Shown piece by piece: positions 7,701 through 15,396 of a stretch of DNA of 46,740 nt. Every line of letters starts with the position of its first letter. Position 1 is the first letter of the stretch. Position numbers and translations under genes: made by a program. Source of the DNA: a virus; IMG/VR virus record IMGVR_UViG_3300019776_000448, positions 1-46,740 of that record; one strand, given 5' to 3'. The notes beneath the pieces were generated by a model. That model was not told where the DNA came from and made no database searches. It was given only the letters and a program-made list of their open reading frames with translations.

Positions 7701-10193
7701 ACCGCACTCGAAGCCGCAGGGGAACTGCAGAAGAATGTGATTGGCGGCACGGCGCTTATGCTTGATCAAAAGCCTACGGCGGACGCCTTCATTAAAGGCG
7801 GAAACGAACTCATCAAGATGGGTCAGTCGATCGGCACGGGTCCGCAGGATACAAAGAACTGGAACGACACTCTACAGTTAATAGACAAAGCGCAAGGCTT
7901 CGAGAAGCTAGGAGTGATCGCTGGCCGGATCTTAGATGGTACGAGCGGACTCGGTAGACAAACGGCGATCGAACTTCGCCAAGAGCTACCCTCCCTTTTC
8001 CTCGGAGGCGGTACGGCACGTGGCGTGCTCGTGGCCAGTGGGCTCGTTGACACCAAAGACACCGCAGGTGGTGCAGCAATCGATGCATACGACGATGCGG
8101 TAAGAACCGGTAAAAATCATAACGACGCACTTGCCGATGCTCGCAAAGCAGGGTTCGCCGCCGGAGCTACTGAAGCGGCAGTACAGTTAACGATCGGTAA
8201 GCTCGGCGATCTCGCCCTCGGCAAGCTCGACAATGTGATCTCTAAAGGCGTCGGGAGGGTAGGCGCTGAAGGAGTTACCGAAGGTGGGCAAGAGGGCTTC
8301 GCCTCAGCAGCGGTGGATGTGGCTCTCGACCGCGATATCGATGTGAACAAGGCACTCACGCAAGCAGTAGCAGGTACTGCTGTAGGGAAAAGCACGACAG
8401 CTACGACGTCACCGATCTCCGGGGTCCAGGACGCTACCGAATTGCGCGAAGCCGCAGTGGATTCCCAGGGTGTGAGCAATGCGGTGAATAACTTGCAAAG
8501 CCTGTACGGGAGCGACAAAGCATCGACAATTGTGCAATCACTCACTTCCGCTACAGATCTTAACGCGGCGGGACAATCAATCGCGAAGGACCTCTCCGGC
8601 CTCATGGGCGATGACGCGGCGGTGAAGACCGCGAACACGCTAGTGTCGAACTTCGCCGTGAACAATGCAGCGGACACGATGGCTACCCAAGGCCTGAATG
8701 TGAATAACCTTTCCACCGTAGTAGGCAACACCGACTCGGGTGGTACGATCACCCTTGGCGATGCGCTCGGAGCCGCAATCACTGGGAACGGAGTCAAAGT
8801 AAATACCAGCACCGTGGTGGGTACGAAAGCCGACGGCTCAAACCTCACGCTCGGTGAACTTTCAGGCGTGGTTAAAGGCGGTGGCACTTCGGTGACCACT
8901 GCGACCGGACCTGCGGTTACAGCGGGGATTGATACTAAATCCGGAGTGACGACTGATACTAAGTCCGGAGTAACGGCTGCTACTGGACCTGCAGTTACAG
9001 CGGGGACCGATACTAAGTCTGGAGTAACGGCTGATACCGGATCTGCAGTTACAGCGGGAACTGACACTAAGTCCGGGGTAACGACTGCTACTGATACTAA
9101 ATCCGGAGTAACAACTGCTACTGATACTAAATCCGGAGTAACGACTGATACTAAATCCGGAGTAACGACTGCTACTGATACTAAGTCCGGAGTCACGACT
9201 GCTACTGGTACCAAAGTCGGTGTTGATTCTACGGCCGGAATAGACTCTTCGGTGTTGGTGGATCCGACTACGGGGGTCAAAGTCGACACGAAAGTCGACC
9301 CCACCGTAGATGTCGTCACCCAAGTGATCACCGATCCAAATGCAACTTCCACGGTAACGGTAGACACGACGACGAAAGTAACTACTAACGTTACCGTAAA
9401 CAACAGCACCGGAAGTTCGACTGAAATAGTCCTTAATGAGACCACGGGTGAAGTCGTAATCACCACTAAAGGTGATGATGGGTCGATTCTCGAGACTGAG
9501 ACTACTACGGTACAGCAATTAACTCCTGAGCAAAAAGAAAAGCTCTCGGTTAAAGACCCGAAGACACTGGTTAAAAAACCGGCGTCAGGTGGAATGCTGC
9601 GTGGTGCTGGACCCCAGGCGACGTCCAAGATCGACATGCCCGAAAGCGTCTGGCTCGGAGGCAGATTTAGGACTGATTTGCCGTCTATAATGGCCATGTT
9701 CCCCTTTCTATTCCCGAATGCCGAACAACAAGAGGCACAATCCGTATCTGCTCTGCGACGTGCATCGGGAGTCGAGCCACAAGTACCCAAGAAGGATGAT
9801 ATGGACTATTATGCATACGGTAAAGAGCCTTCGATCGATAGCGTTCTTGAGCCATTCTTAAATGGGGGATCTGTCCAAAAGCATGCTCAAGGTGGTATAA
9901 TAATGCCTTCAGCGCTGCAGGCTGCAGCTGGCGGTACACCACATAAGGGATCGCACTATGTACAAGGAGCAGGTGGTGGTCAGGACGACCTAATTCCTGC
10001 ACGGCTCGCGGACGGTGAGTACGTTTTCGACGCAGAAATCGTGGCGGCGCTGGGCGACGGGTCGAACAAAGAAGGGGCGCGAAGATTAGATGCGATGCGC
10101 GAGGCGATCAGGAAGCATAAGCGGTCGGGGTCGATTAAAAAGATCCCACCCCCTGCGAAAAGCCCTTTAGCTTATTTTAGAGGATCGAAATAA
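4779..10193 (+). CDS. Giant virion protein, ejection or tape-measure-like
   Basis: 1804 residues, the largest gene. The N-terminus is a helical block (FTPEQYASAGQWIAANLDDP). Residues about 160-560 hold repeated motifs of the type KYYNKATGKEIDP. A middle Ala/Gly-rich region (about 520-1250) has hydrophobic stretches. Residues about 1385-1478 form a Thr/Lys repeat tract. The C-terminus has GGSVQKHAQGGIIMPSALQA followed by DDLIPARLADGEYVFDAEIV and ALGDGSNKEGARRLDAMREA, a well-recurring tail end of large virion proteins in short-tailed phages. Size, repeats and position before three more putative internal proteins suggest a protein ejected with DNA or lining the tail. No lysozyme or transglycosylase motif was recognised. 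Confidence 0.6.
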   Translation: MAFTPEQYASAGQWIAANLDDPNLIASTASSLGLTANDLLTAAQTVYPHLSINDVTGYFREAGTSYQPPVYTPEPGPVSLTTSSGGEGGGALASATLVTANNNATAPGGIGLDTMGQSGIPQSTGALSVVTDPSAGADTTLGGVNTTAPTGALALSANASKDTSVLSDKSQANWLEEDETSAGGDPRTVYVNPSTGERVSSDFYFKYANTPEAIAYRMADAPRQWYLQNSGLDAYNATAVWDIASGYKDPGENKDYSAGLSKYLADQLTARGITDVYGGVNQEIIKGSPGEDIPTDAGSYNVGATPDETKYYNKATGKEIDPVLFDDKAGTRFLITDKGVVKEFDASKRVGVQLGAYLDPNSSGGAWTTQSGKSSGPGFGPEGMMNQIAQRLVSATGITDINQLGFREVDAPVTLAVGDPYGDGQLYRLSGTGEDSHWVPLTAAETGQVRKVNDGEGGVRLEIDSTEKRSETYNKETGQKIRDGNTIDLGGWGEGPGMTYAYVTDKDGKPYITTYGEDTTDPFIKMVAKAGPILNVVNVLTGGALTPIVTIANTINAATAAYNGNFLPIVSQGLGFGADMGFIDPSVANTIQTGIKVYDAVDKGNVLGALSTVAGSSLGADVGKIDLGGFTVSDVMAGANALDQLNKGNWGSAVTLAGKLMDSPDIQTAGNAIRLIQAVDKGDWNAAAGAGKTLYGDVTRLINDSEVATLLKNSSGIGAIDADAGGALTAATKTLQDVSGLSTVVGATGNDVGFSAFSTAKQAGLDDKTAFDVSKVVVGTPGDANKAVISRDTTYDPDLVDATAGQDLATKISNANEAVRMGAGESVGTSEIKAGAGEFAGAGASQAVTEKISNAPTFSDAYAAAREAFGPNSTFNYQGKLYSTATFQENPRLGLVDVAGSGRGQATGKTAEQEAALLNTQQALARDASQQAVASTGFFQNLSNALSNQMKLSSDAATAYLQNNPNSPITASVSTALEAAGELQKNVIGGTALMLDQKPTADAFIKGGNELIKMGQSIGTGPQDTKNWNDTLQLIDKAQGFEKLGVIAGRILDGTSGLGRQTAIELRQELPSLFLGGGTARGVLVASGLVDTKDTAGGAAIDAYDDAVRTGKNHNDALADARKAGFAAGATEAAVQLTIGKLGDLALGKLDNVISKGVGRVGAEGVTEGGQEGFASAAVDVALDRDIDVNKALTQAVAGTAVGKSTTATTSPISGVQDATELREAAVDSQGVSNAVNNLQSLYGSDKASTIVQSLTSATDLNAAGQSIAKDLSGLMGDDAAVKTANTLVSNFAVNNAADTMATQGLNVNNLSTVVGNTDSGGTITLGDALGAAITGNGVKVNTSTVVGTKADGSNLTLGELSGVVKGGGTSVTTATGPAVTAGIDTKSGVTTDTKSGVTAATGPAVTAGTDTKSGVTADTGSAVTAGTDTKSGVTTATDTKSGVTTATDTKSGVTTDTKSGVTTATDTKSGVTTATGTKVGVDSTAGIDSSVLVDPTTGVKVDTKVDPTVDVVTQVITDPNATSTVTVDTTTKVTTNVTVNNSTGSSTEIVLNETTGEVVITTKGDDGSILETETTTVQQLTPEQKEKLSVKDPKTLVKKPASGGMLRGAGPQATSKIDMPESVWLGGRFRTDLPSIMAMFPFLFPNAEQQEAQSVSALRRASGVEPQVPKKDDMDYYAYGKEPSIDSVLEPFLNGGSVQKHAQGGIIMPSALQAAAGGTPHKGSHYVQGAGGGQDDLIPARLADGEYVFDAEIVAALGDGSNKEGARRLDAMREAIRKHKRSGSIKKIPPPAKSPLAYFRGSK
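8931..9215 (+). repeat. In-frame tandem repeat tract (DTKSGVT units)
   Basis: Inside the 1804-residue virion gene, the unit gatactaa(a/g)tccggagt recurs with small changes. In protein terms there are eight copies of DTKSGVT, separated by TTAT or by a longer spacer of the form TGPAVTAG that occurs three times. The tract stays in frame throughout. Such arrays can change copy number by slippage and normally make flexible, extended linkers. The edges are approximate because units degrade at both ends. Confidence 0.85.
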
Positions 10194-11251
10194 TGAGTCT
10201 TACACAAGGGTCGGCATTACCCGATGTAACCACCAAAAAGACTATTGACACAACTGGTCCGACGTGGTACACGAATTACCTCGAGAATCTCGCTAAGACC
10301 GGGACCAGCGCACTCGGAACGCTTTCCGAAGACGGTAAGACCTTCACGCCGAAAACCGGCACGGAGCTTGTGGCCGGGTTCGATCCGCTTCAAACCGCCG
10401 CGCTTGCTCGATCGAATGAACTCGAGGGGTACAGTGACTACTTTTCCGACGCCGCTGATCTGGCCGAGAAGGCTGGGCAGGGAATCACCCCGGAACTCAT
10501 CTCTCAATACCTGAACCCATTTATCTCGGGATACACCCCCAAGGATGGCGGCGCAAGAATACCCGGGGTTGTAGATGAGATGGAGCGACTCTCGCAGCAA
10601 AATATGCAGCGGAATCTGACCCCAGCGTTGAAAGCCTTCTTCGGTGGCTCAGGAGGAACCGGGTCGCAACGGATGCTCGGTGCGCTAGGCCAGATGGGCG
10701 CAGATGTTCAAGCGAATCTAACTGGTGCGCAGACACGAGCCATGGCGGACGCTTATAACGAAGCGGTGAAAACCGCTGGGACTCAGGCCGGTCTCTACCG
10801 TACCGCAGCGGAGACCACGAAAGGTCTCGGACAGGCGGATTTGGACGCGGCGATTAAATCGATTACCGGTCAGTTCGACCTGGGCGCGAAGAATCAAGCC
10901 TTAGAGCAGTCGAAGCTTCTTGCACCGATCGCCACGGCAAAAGCTGCAGGCGACATCTTTGCGAACCTGAAGGTACCGTCCACGGTTACTGAAGACTTTA
11001 AAGGCCCAATGCCCGGTGCATACGCCTCCTCACCCCTCTCGCAGATCGCCGGTCTCGGGTCGCTCTTCGCCGCTGGTGCGGGTGGGACTTCGGCAGTCCA
11101 GGGGATTACTGATGCCTTCAGAACGTTGTTCGGTACGAGCTCATCAGGCGATACATCGGGCGGGTTGTTAGGCGGCATAGACTGGTCGAATTATACAGCA
11201 CCAGACGGCTCGACAGGGGCTGAGTCGATCGGCGAAAAAGAACCGGGGTAA
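10193..11251 (+). CDS. Putative internal virion/DNA ejection protein
   Basis: 352 residues, Ala/Gly-rich and mostly helical. A recognisable segment around residues 105-165 (QYLNPFISGYTPKDGG, then LTPALKAFFGGSGGTGSQRM) matches a pattern common in internal virion proteins of short-tailed phages, in which an NPF/NPY motif precedes a Gly-rich GGTGS turn. A Gly/Ala-rich hydrophobic patch lies near residues 285-305. It starts on the last base of the giant gene and is followed after 3 bases by another putative internal protein. The function is inferred from context. Confidence 0.5.
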   Translation: MSLTQGSALPDVTTKKTIDTTGPTWYTNYLENLAKTGTSALGTLSEDGKTFTPKTGTELVAGFDPLQTAALARSNELEGYSDYFSDAADLAEKAGQGITPELISQYLNPFISGYTPKDGGARIPGVVDEMERLSQQNMQRNLTPALKAFFGGSGGTGSQRMLGALGQMGADVQANLTGAQTRAMADAYNEAVKTAGTQAGLYRTAAETTKGLGQADLDAAIKSITGQFDLGAKNQALEQSKLLAPIATAKAAGDIFANLKVPSTVTEDFKGPMPGAYASSPLSQIAGLGSLFAAGAGGTSAVQGITDAFRTLFGTSSSGDTSGGLLGGIDWSNYTAPDGSTGAESIGEKEPG

Positions 11252-11254
11252 AAG

Positions 11255-12877
11255 ATGACTACCACTTCTGAAGATTCAGGCTCGGAGGGCTACAGCCCAC
11301 TCCTGGCGCAAATGCTCAAGGTCGACCCAAACAAGCTCGGAGAGGTATCCTTGTCCGCGCTCGGAAGACAAGCAATGGGATCGGAGACCGAAGCTTACAA
11401 GGCAGCAATGGCCGAAGTCACAGCGGCGCGGGAGGCGATGAAAGCAGCACTTGAGAATCGCAAGGGGCGAGTGGATCCCACGATGCTCGCACTTGCACAG
11501 GGATTCTTAGCACCTACACGCACCGGCTCTTTCGGTGAATCGCTCGGCACCGCAGTAGGGTCTTATCAACAAGCTCAAGCAAAAGAGGAATCACGTGCTG
11601 CCGAACTCGCGAAAATGCGCCTGGATCTTGCAAACAGTGCAGTCAGAGAAGAGAAGGAGGCTGCAGCACTGGGCCTCAACGTCGCATCAAAGCTTACTCC
11701 CAAGCTTACCGCTTTCCAACAGCAAGTCCAGTCCGAAGGCATCGACCCGAGATCCCCGAAAGGCATCCAGCGAATCCTAGAGCTCCAGGCCATAGATAAG
11801 GCCACGCCCGAAATGCGAGAGTTCGCGGCATCTCAAGGCATATCGTTAACCGACCCTACGTTCGCCTCAAGATTCAAGGTAGCTCAGGCGAATAAACCTT
11901 TAACCGACGTCGGAGCGAGGCTTGGCGTGGACCTTGCGACGCCCGAGGGTCGACAATCGGCGCAAGCTGAGCTACAACGTGAGGCTTTCCGCAAAGAGAA
12001 TCCTGAGGTGGCGAAAGCGCTGGCTTCCTTTGGTGGGGATCCGCTCAAGATCGGTGATCGTCAACGCGCGGAGCAAATCGTCACACGCACTCGGAACCTC
12101 GAAGAATCCTCAAAATCGCAAAGCATCACGACAGCGAAGCTCCAGGCCGACCGATTACGTCAAGAGATTGAGGAGAATCGCCGAACAGGAAATGCCCCCG
12201 CAGTCGCCGAGACCGCGAGAGCAGCCGGGGTGCCGTTGGATACAAGAGATCGGTACGCAGGGCTAACGCCCAAGGAGAGAGCCGAGAAGCAAACGAAAGA
12301 CCGAGAGGCTGCAGACAAATATGTATCCGAGAAGATTAATCCCTTCCTTGCCGGACTGGACGACGACGTTAATAACCTGCGCCGCGCACTGGAGCTGAAC
12401 AAGCAGATAAACACCGGGATGGTGAAGGGAATGGGGTACGGAATCGGCGAGACCGCGAAATATCTCTCCGGTGACCGTGCGAAATTTAACGAGTTCGACT
12501 CACTGGCCGCGCTGTCTGCTAAGCAGAACAAGATTCCTGGCGATTCTAACGTGTCCAACGTCGACGTGCAGATGATGCGCCTCGGGACGTTCTCCTCGGA
12601 CAAGGAGCCGAGCAGCAATGACACGATCATCCAATACCAGCTGGCTCAAAGACTTCGCGACCGCGATTACCAAAATTATATGTCCAATTACGCGGCGGTT
12701 AATGGTGCTATTACTCCTCATGCTACTGCTGAGTGGCGAAGATATCTGGATGCTAATCCTATCATTGCTCGAGACAAAAACGGTAAACTGATCATGAACC
12801 CGAATTGGGTGCCTCACACTACGTATTTCGCCGCTCCGCGAGTGAAGGTAGACGCTAACGGTAAGGAGAAACAGTAA
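11255..12877 (+). CDS. Putative internal virion protein, coiled-coil rich
   Basis: 540 residues, dominated by charged helices (EAYKAAMAEVTAAREAMKAA, QAQAKEESRAAELAKMRLDL, KERAEKQTKDREAADKYVSE). A conserved-looking block around residues 60-110 contains VDPTMLALAQGFLAPTRTGS followed by FGESLGTAVGSYQQAQA, a motif seen in ejection-type proteins. No enzyme motif is evident. The last 70 residues use more T-ending codons than the rest. It overlaps the next start by one base. A core or ejection protein role is inferred from position. Confidence 0.55.
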   Translation: MTTTSEDSGSEGYSPLLAQMLKVDPNKLGEVSLSALGRQAMGSETEAYKAAMAEVTAAREAMKAALENRKGRVDPTMLALAQGFLAPTRTGSFGESLGTAVGSYQQAQAKEESRAAELAKMRLDLANSAVREEKEAAALGLNVASKLTPKLTAFQQQVQSEGIDPRSPKGIQRILELQAIDKATPEMREFAASQGISLTDPTFASRFKVAQANKPLTDVGARLGVDLATPEGRQSAQAELQREAFRKENPEVAKALASFGGDPLKIGDRQRAEQIVTRTRNLEESSKSQSITTAKLQADRLRQEIEENRRTGNAPAVAETARAAGVPLDTRDRYAGLTPKERAEKQTKDREAADKYVSEKINPFLAGLDDDVNNLRRALELNKQINTGMVKGMGYGIGETAKYLSGDRAKFNEFDSLAALSAKQNKIPGDSNVSNVDVQMMRLGTFSSDKEPSSNDTIIQYQLAQRLRDRDYQNYMSNYAAVNGAITPHATAEWRRYLDANPIIARDKNGKLIMNPNWVPHTTYFAAPRVKVDANGKEKQ

Positions 12878-14895
12878 TGGCTAAAGAGCGGTTGATCAAT
12901 GGCGTCATCTACGAATTCCCGGACAACGCGTCGGACGAGACCATCGAGCGATTTGTGGCTCGGAAGACTGGGACCGCTCAAGGCTGGACCCCCAAGACCC
13001 CGGTCAAGCGCGAAGAACCGAATCTCTCCGGCATGCCTGCTGCATTCGCACAGGGCCTCACGATGGGGTTCGCGGACGAAGCTATGGCTGGTGCTCGGTC
13101 GCTCGGTGGCGGTAACTACTCGGATCTCGTCAAAGCCGAACGCGAATCACTCCGCAAATACCAGGAGGAGCACCCGATAAAGAGCACAATCGCCGAGGTC
13201 GCCGGTGCTGCCGTTCCTGCAGTTCTCACGGGCGGGGCGTCCCTAGCTCCACAGGTCCCAGCAAGATTCGCTCCGAAGGTAGCACAGTTCCTTTTCGGCT
13301 CCTCCCCCTCAATCCCTCGAGCAATGGGGTACGGTGCGGGGCAGGGTGCGATCACCGCTGCCGGGACCACCGAGAAGCCACTCAGTGAACTTCCTGCCGA
13401 AATGACCAGGGGTGCTGCCCAGGGGTCACTCTTCGCGGGTGGGCTCGGGGTGCTTGGCAAGTACGTAGTGATGCCCTCCTTCCGAGCGTTAAAAGCGCAA
13501 ATGGGATTCGGCGACGATAATAAAGCGGCAGACATCGTCATCGCCCGAGCACTGCAGCAGGACGGCAAAACTCCGGAGCAGGCACTCGCAACACTTCAAG
13601 CGGTACAACGTGGCGAAATGACCCTGGCCGATATTGGAGAAGCTACCGCGAACCTGCTTCGACGTGCCTCCCAGGCACCGGGACAGGCGAGAGACATAAC
13701 CAAGAGCGCCCTCGTGCAGCGCGAGGTGGGACGAGTCCCCCGAGTGTCCGACGACCTCCGCACTTTGATGTCGGGTAGCAAAGATTTCTACACCGACGTC
13801 CAGAACCTGCTCGATTCCAGGCGAACCTCGGCCAACGCGCTTTACCAAGATGCATGGTCGAATGCCCCCACCTTCACCCCGCAGAATTCGCGGGATCTGG
13901 CGAGGCTCTCAAATCTACCCTCGTTCAAAGAGGCGATGAAAGTCGGCCAACGCCGGATGGAAGACCAAGGGATTGACATTTCGAAGCCCCAGAACGTGCT
14001 CCGTGGGCTACACGAGACGAAGCTCGCATTGGATGACCTGATTGACGCGCAAACGGACTCGATCACCCGTAAGGTGTCGCACCAAGGCGTGACCTTAATG
14101 GATATGCGGAATCGCCTCGTTCGCGAAATGGAGAAGCTTTCGCCTCAGTATCAACAAGCACGACTTCAATACGCCGGGGATTCTGAGATGCTCGACGCCA
14201 TGGAGAAGGGTAAACGCGTGTATCAATCGCCCGAAATGATTATGCGGCGCGAGATCGCGGATTTCTCCAAGAACCCCTCGGTTTACGACGCTTACCGTGC
14301 TGGGATCGCGCAATCGATGCTCGAGAGACTTCGCGCAGGGGGTGGTGCAGCGGATCCGTTACGGACGGTGTTTCCGAAGGATAGCGAGGCCAAAATTCGG
14401 CAAGCGTTCAGGGACGACCAAGCCTTCGACGAATTCAAGAGTCGACTTCTCGAGGAATCGAAGATGCTTGGAACCGAAAAAGCCGGGTTCCGACGGACTG
14501 CGGTCGATACTGACCTTGACTCTCAGGGGGCCTCCGGGGTGGGTGCTGCTCGTGCGCTCCTGTCGGGTAGCCCGGTCCAGGCAACGCTCGAAGCCCTCCG
14601 CGCAACGTTCCCCCGGGTTACTGGGATGCCGGAACAGACGGCACAATCCGTGGCGGGTAAACTCACCACTCCGACCACGGGACTGGACCCGGTGATCGAG
14701 GGCATCATGCGAAGCCTGCAAGCGGAAGAGGCGGCGCTAAAATCACAATCCACCCTGGCCAATATCGGTGGAGCACTCGCCGGAAGCCAAGCGGCGACAA
14801 GGAAGCCCACTCCTCAATACCCGGAGGACACCCAGGGACGCGAAGATGGGTCTCCGGCTGGCTCCGTGGGGTCACCGTTGAGCTTGCAGAGGTAG
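12877..14895 (+). CDS. Putative ejection protein with hydrophobic N-terminal third
   Basis: 672 residues. The N-terminal 45 residues look like a small globular module (INGVIYEFPDNASDETIERF) that also opens other phage ejection proteins. It is followed by AFAQGLTMGFADEAMAGARS and several Ala/Gly-rich potentially membrane-active stretches between residues 100 and 220 (AEVAGAAVPAVLTGGASLA, GAAQGSLFAGGLGVLGKYVV). The remainder is helical and charged, and the last 60 residues are Pro/Ser-rich. It is the last gene of the late block in this part of the genome and is followed by a terminator-like hairpin. A role in crossing the host envelope during DNA entry is inferred. Confidence 0.55.
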   Translation: MAKERLINGVIYEFPDNASDETIERFVARKTGTAQGWTPKTPVKREEPNLSGMPAAFAQGLTMGFADEAMAGARSLGGGNYSDLVKAERESLRKYQEEHPIKSTIAEVAGAAVPAVLTGGASLAPQVPARFAPKVAQFLFGSSPSIPRAMGYGAGQGAITAAGTTEKPLSELPAEMTRGAAQGSLFAGGLGVLGKYVVMPSFRALKAQMGFGDDNKAADIVIARALQQDGKTPEQALATLQAVQRGEMTLADIGEATANLLRRASQAPGQARDITKSALVQREVGRVPRVSDDLRTLMSGSKDFYTDVQNLLDSRRTSANALYQDAWSNAPTFTPQNSRDLARLSNLPSFKEAMKVGQRRMEDQGIDISKPQNVLRGLHETKLALDDLIDAQTDSITRKVSHQGVTLMDMRNRLVREMEKLSPQYQQARLQYAGDSEMLDAMEKGKRVYQSPEMIMRREIADFSKNPSVYDAYRAGIAQSMLERLRAGGGAADPLRTVFPKDSEAKIRQAFRDDQAFDEFKSRLLEESKMLGTEKAGFRRTAVDTDLDSQGASGVGAARALLSGSPVQATLEALRATFPRVTGMPEQTAQSVAGKLTTPTTGLDPVIEGIMRSLQAEEAALKSQSTLANIGGALAGSQAATRKPTPQYPEDTQGREDGSPAGSVGSPLSLQR

Positions 14896-14928
14896 TAAGC
14901 TACGTTAATAGCCACCGGGGGTTCGAAC

Positions 14929-14948
14929 GCCTCCGAGAGGCTCTCTTT
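14929..14948 (+). terminator. Weak rho-independent terminator of the late block
   Basis: GCCTC (14929-14933), loop CGA, GAGGC (14937-14941) form a perfect five-pair stem, followed by TCTCTTT. It lies 34 bases after the stop of the last late gene. The U-tract is imperfect, so termination may be partial. The following bases up to 15025 show no gene. Confidence 0.5.
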
Positions 14949-15025
14949 GCGATCCTTATTTCGCGCACCCGCATGAACCCTACCCCGGCGATGACCTATG
15001 CGGCCCGTGGAGCAGGGTTGCCGTC

Positions 15026-15292
15026 TGGAACCCCTCGAGACCGTTCCATTGTTCCATTATGGTGGAACAGAGATGGAACAGCCCACTGGCTCCGAGGCCC
15101 CGTCGGACGGGCGTTCTGAGGCAGTGGTATTCCTGTTCCACCGTTCCATCCGGTATATATACATATTCAGGTTCGAAAACACGAATGGTATACGTATATA
15201 TGCATGGAACAATGGAACAATTGCCGAGAGGCCTTACGTGACGGGGGTTCTGGCCGTTCCATCTGTGTTCCATTATGATGGAACGGTGGAAC
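15026..15292. repeat. Left array of GTTCCAT/ATGGAAC words, inverted copy of 37438-37689
   Basis: In the non-coding stretch 14896-15396 there are twelve copies of GTTCCA(T) or its complement at 15043, 15051, 15063, 15073, 15135, 15143, 15204, 15212, 15256, 15267, 15278 and 15287, plus an outlying TGGAAC at 15026. They are arranged as two forward, two reverse, two forward, two reverse, two forward, two reverse. 15267-15284 is a near-perfect 18-base palindrome. The central gap holds AT-rich TATATACATATTC and TATACGTATATATGCAT. Read on the minus strand the whole region aligns with the right array with the same order and nearly the same spacing. Short frames across it are low-quality and I do not call a gene. 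Confidence 0.9.
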
Positions 15293-15314
15293 AAGGGTGG
15301 AGCAATGCTAAGAC

Positions 15315-15343
15315 TTGCGCTCCGGGGAGAGATGTATTATAAT
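15315..15343 (+). promoter_or_regulatory. Sigma70-type promoter for the primase-helicase operon
   Basis: TTGCGC at 15315-15320, 17-base spacer, TATAAT at 15338-15343. It is the only promoter-like sequence between the left array and the primase gene, and starts 23 bases after the last array word. The -35 is weaker than in the other early promoters. The transcript would carry the leader with ATAGAGGA at 15382-15389. Confidence 0.65.
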
Positions 15344-15352
15344 TATACCAGC

Positions 15353-15364
15353 CCACCGAGGTGG
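15353..15364. promoter_or_regulatory. Operator-like inverted repeat just after the early promoter
   Basis: CCACC (15353-15357), GA, GGTGG (15360-15364) is a five-base inverted repeat at roughly +4 to +15 of the transcript predicted from the promoter at 15315-15343. A site here could block RNA polymerase or act as a small RNA hairpin. No matching site was found at the other promoters. Confidence 0.35.
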
Positions 15365-15396
15365 TGTCAATAGTAATAGATAGAGGAACGTAAAGG

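Noticed and set aside
8117-9790. Long minus-strand open frame of 557 codons
   Set aside because: It is the reverse-strand shadow of the Thr/Val-rich and repeat part of the 1804-residue virion gene; the protein is low-complexity Val/Thr/Ser/Pro and there is no ribosome site or minus-strand neighbour.
14901-14945. tRNA-like T-loop GGTTCGAAC near 14920
   Set aside because: The flanking bases do not form a T-stem and no anticodon or acceptor arm can be found; the terminator hairpin explains the sequence better.
14980-15342. Overlapping short frames on both strands in the left array
   Set aside because: They arise from the repeated GTTCCAT words and contain no protein-like sequence; the matching frames in the right array differ in length and content.
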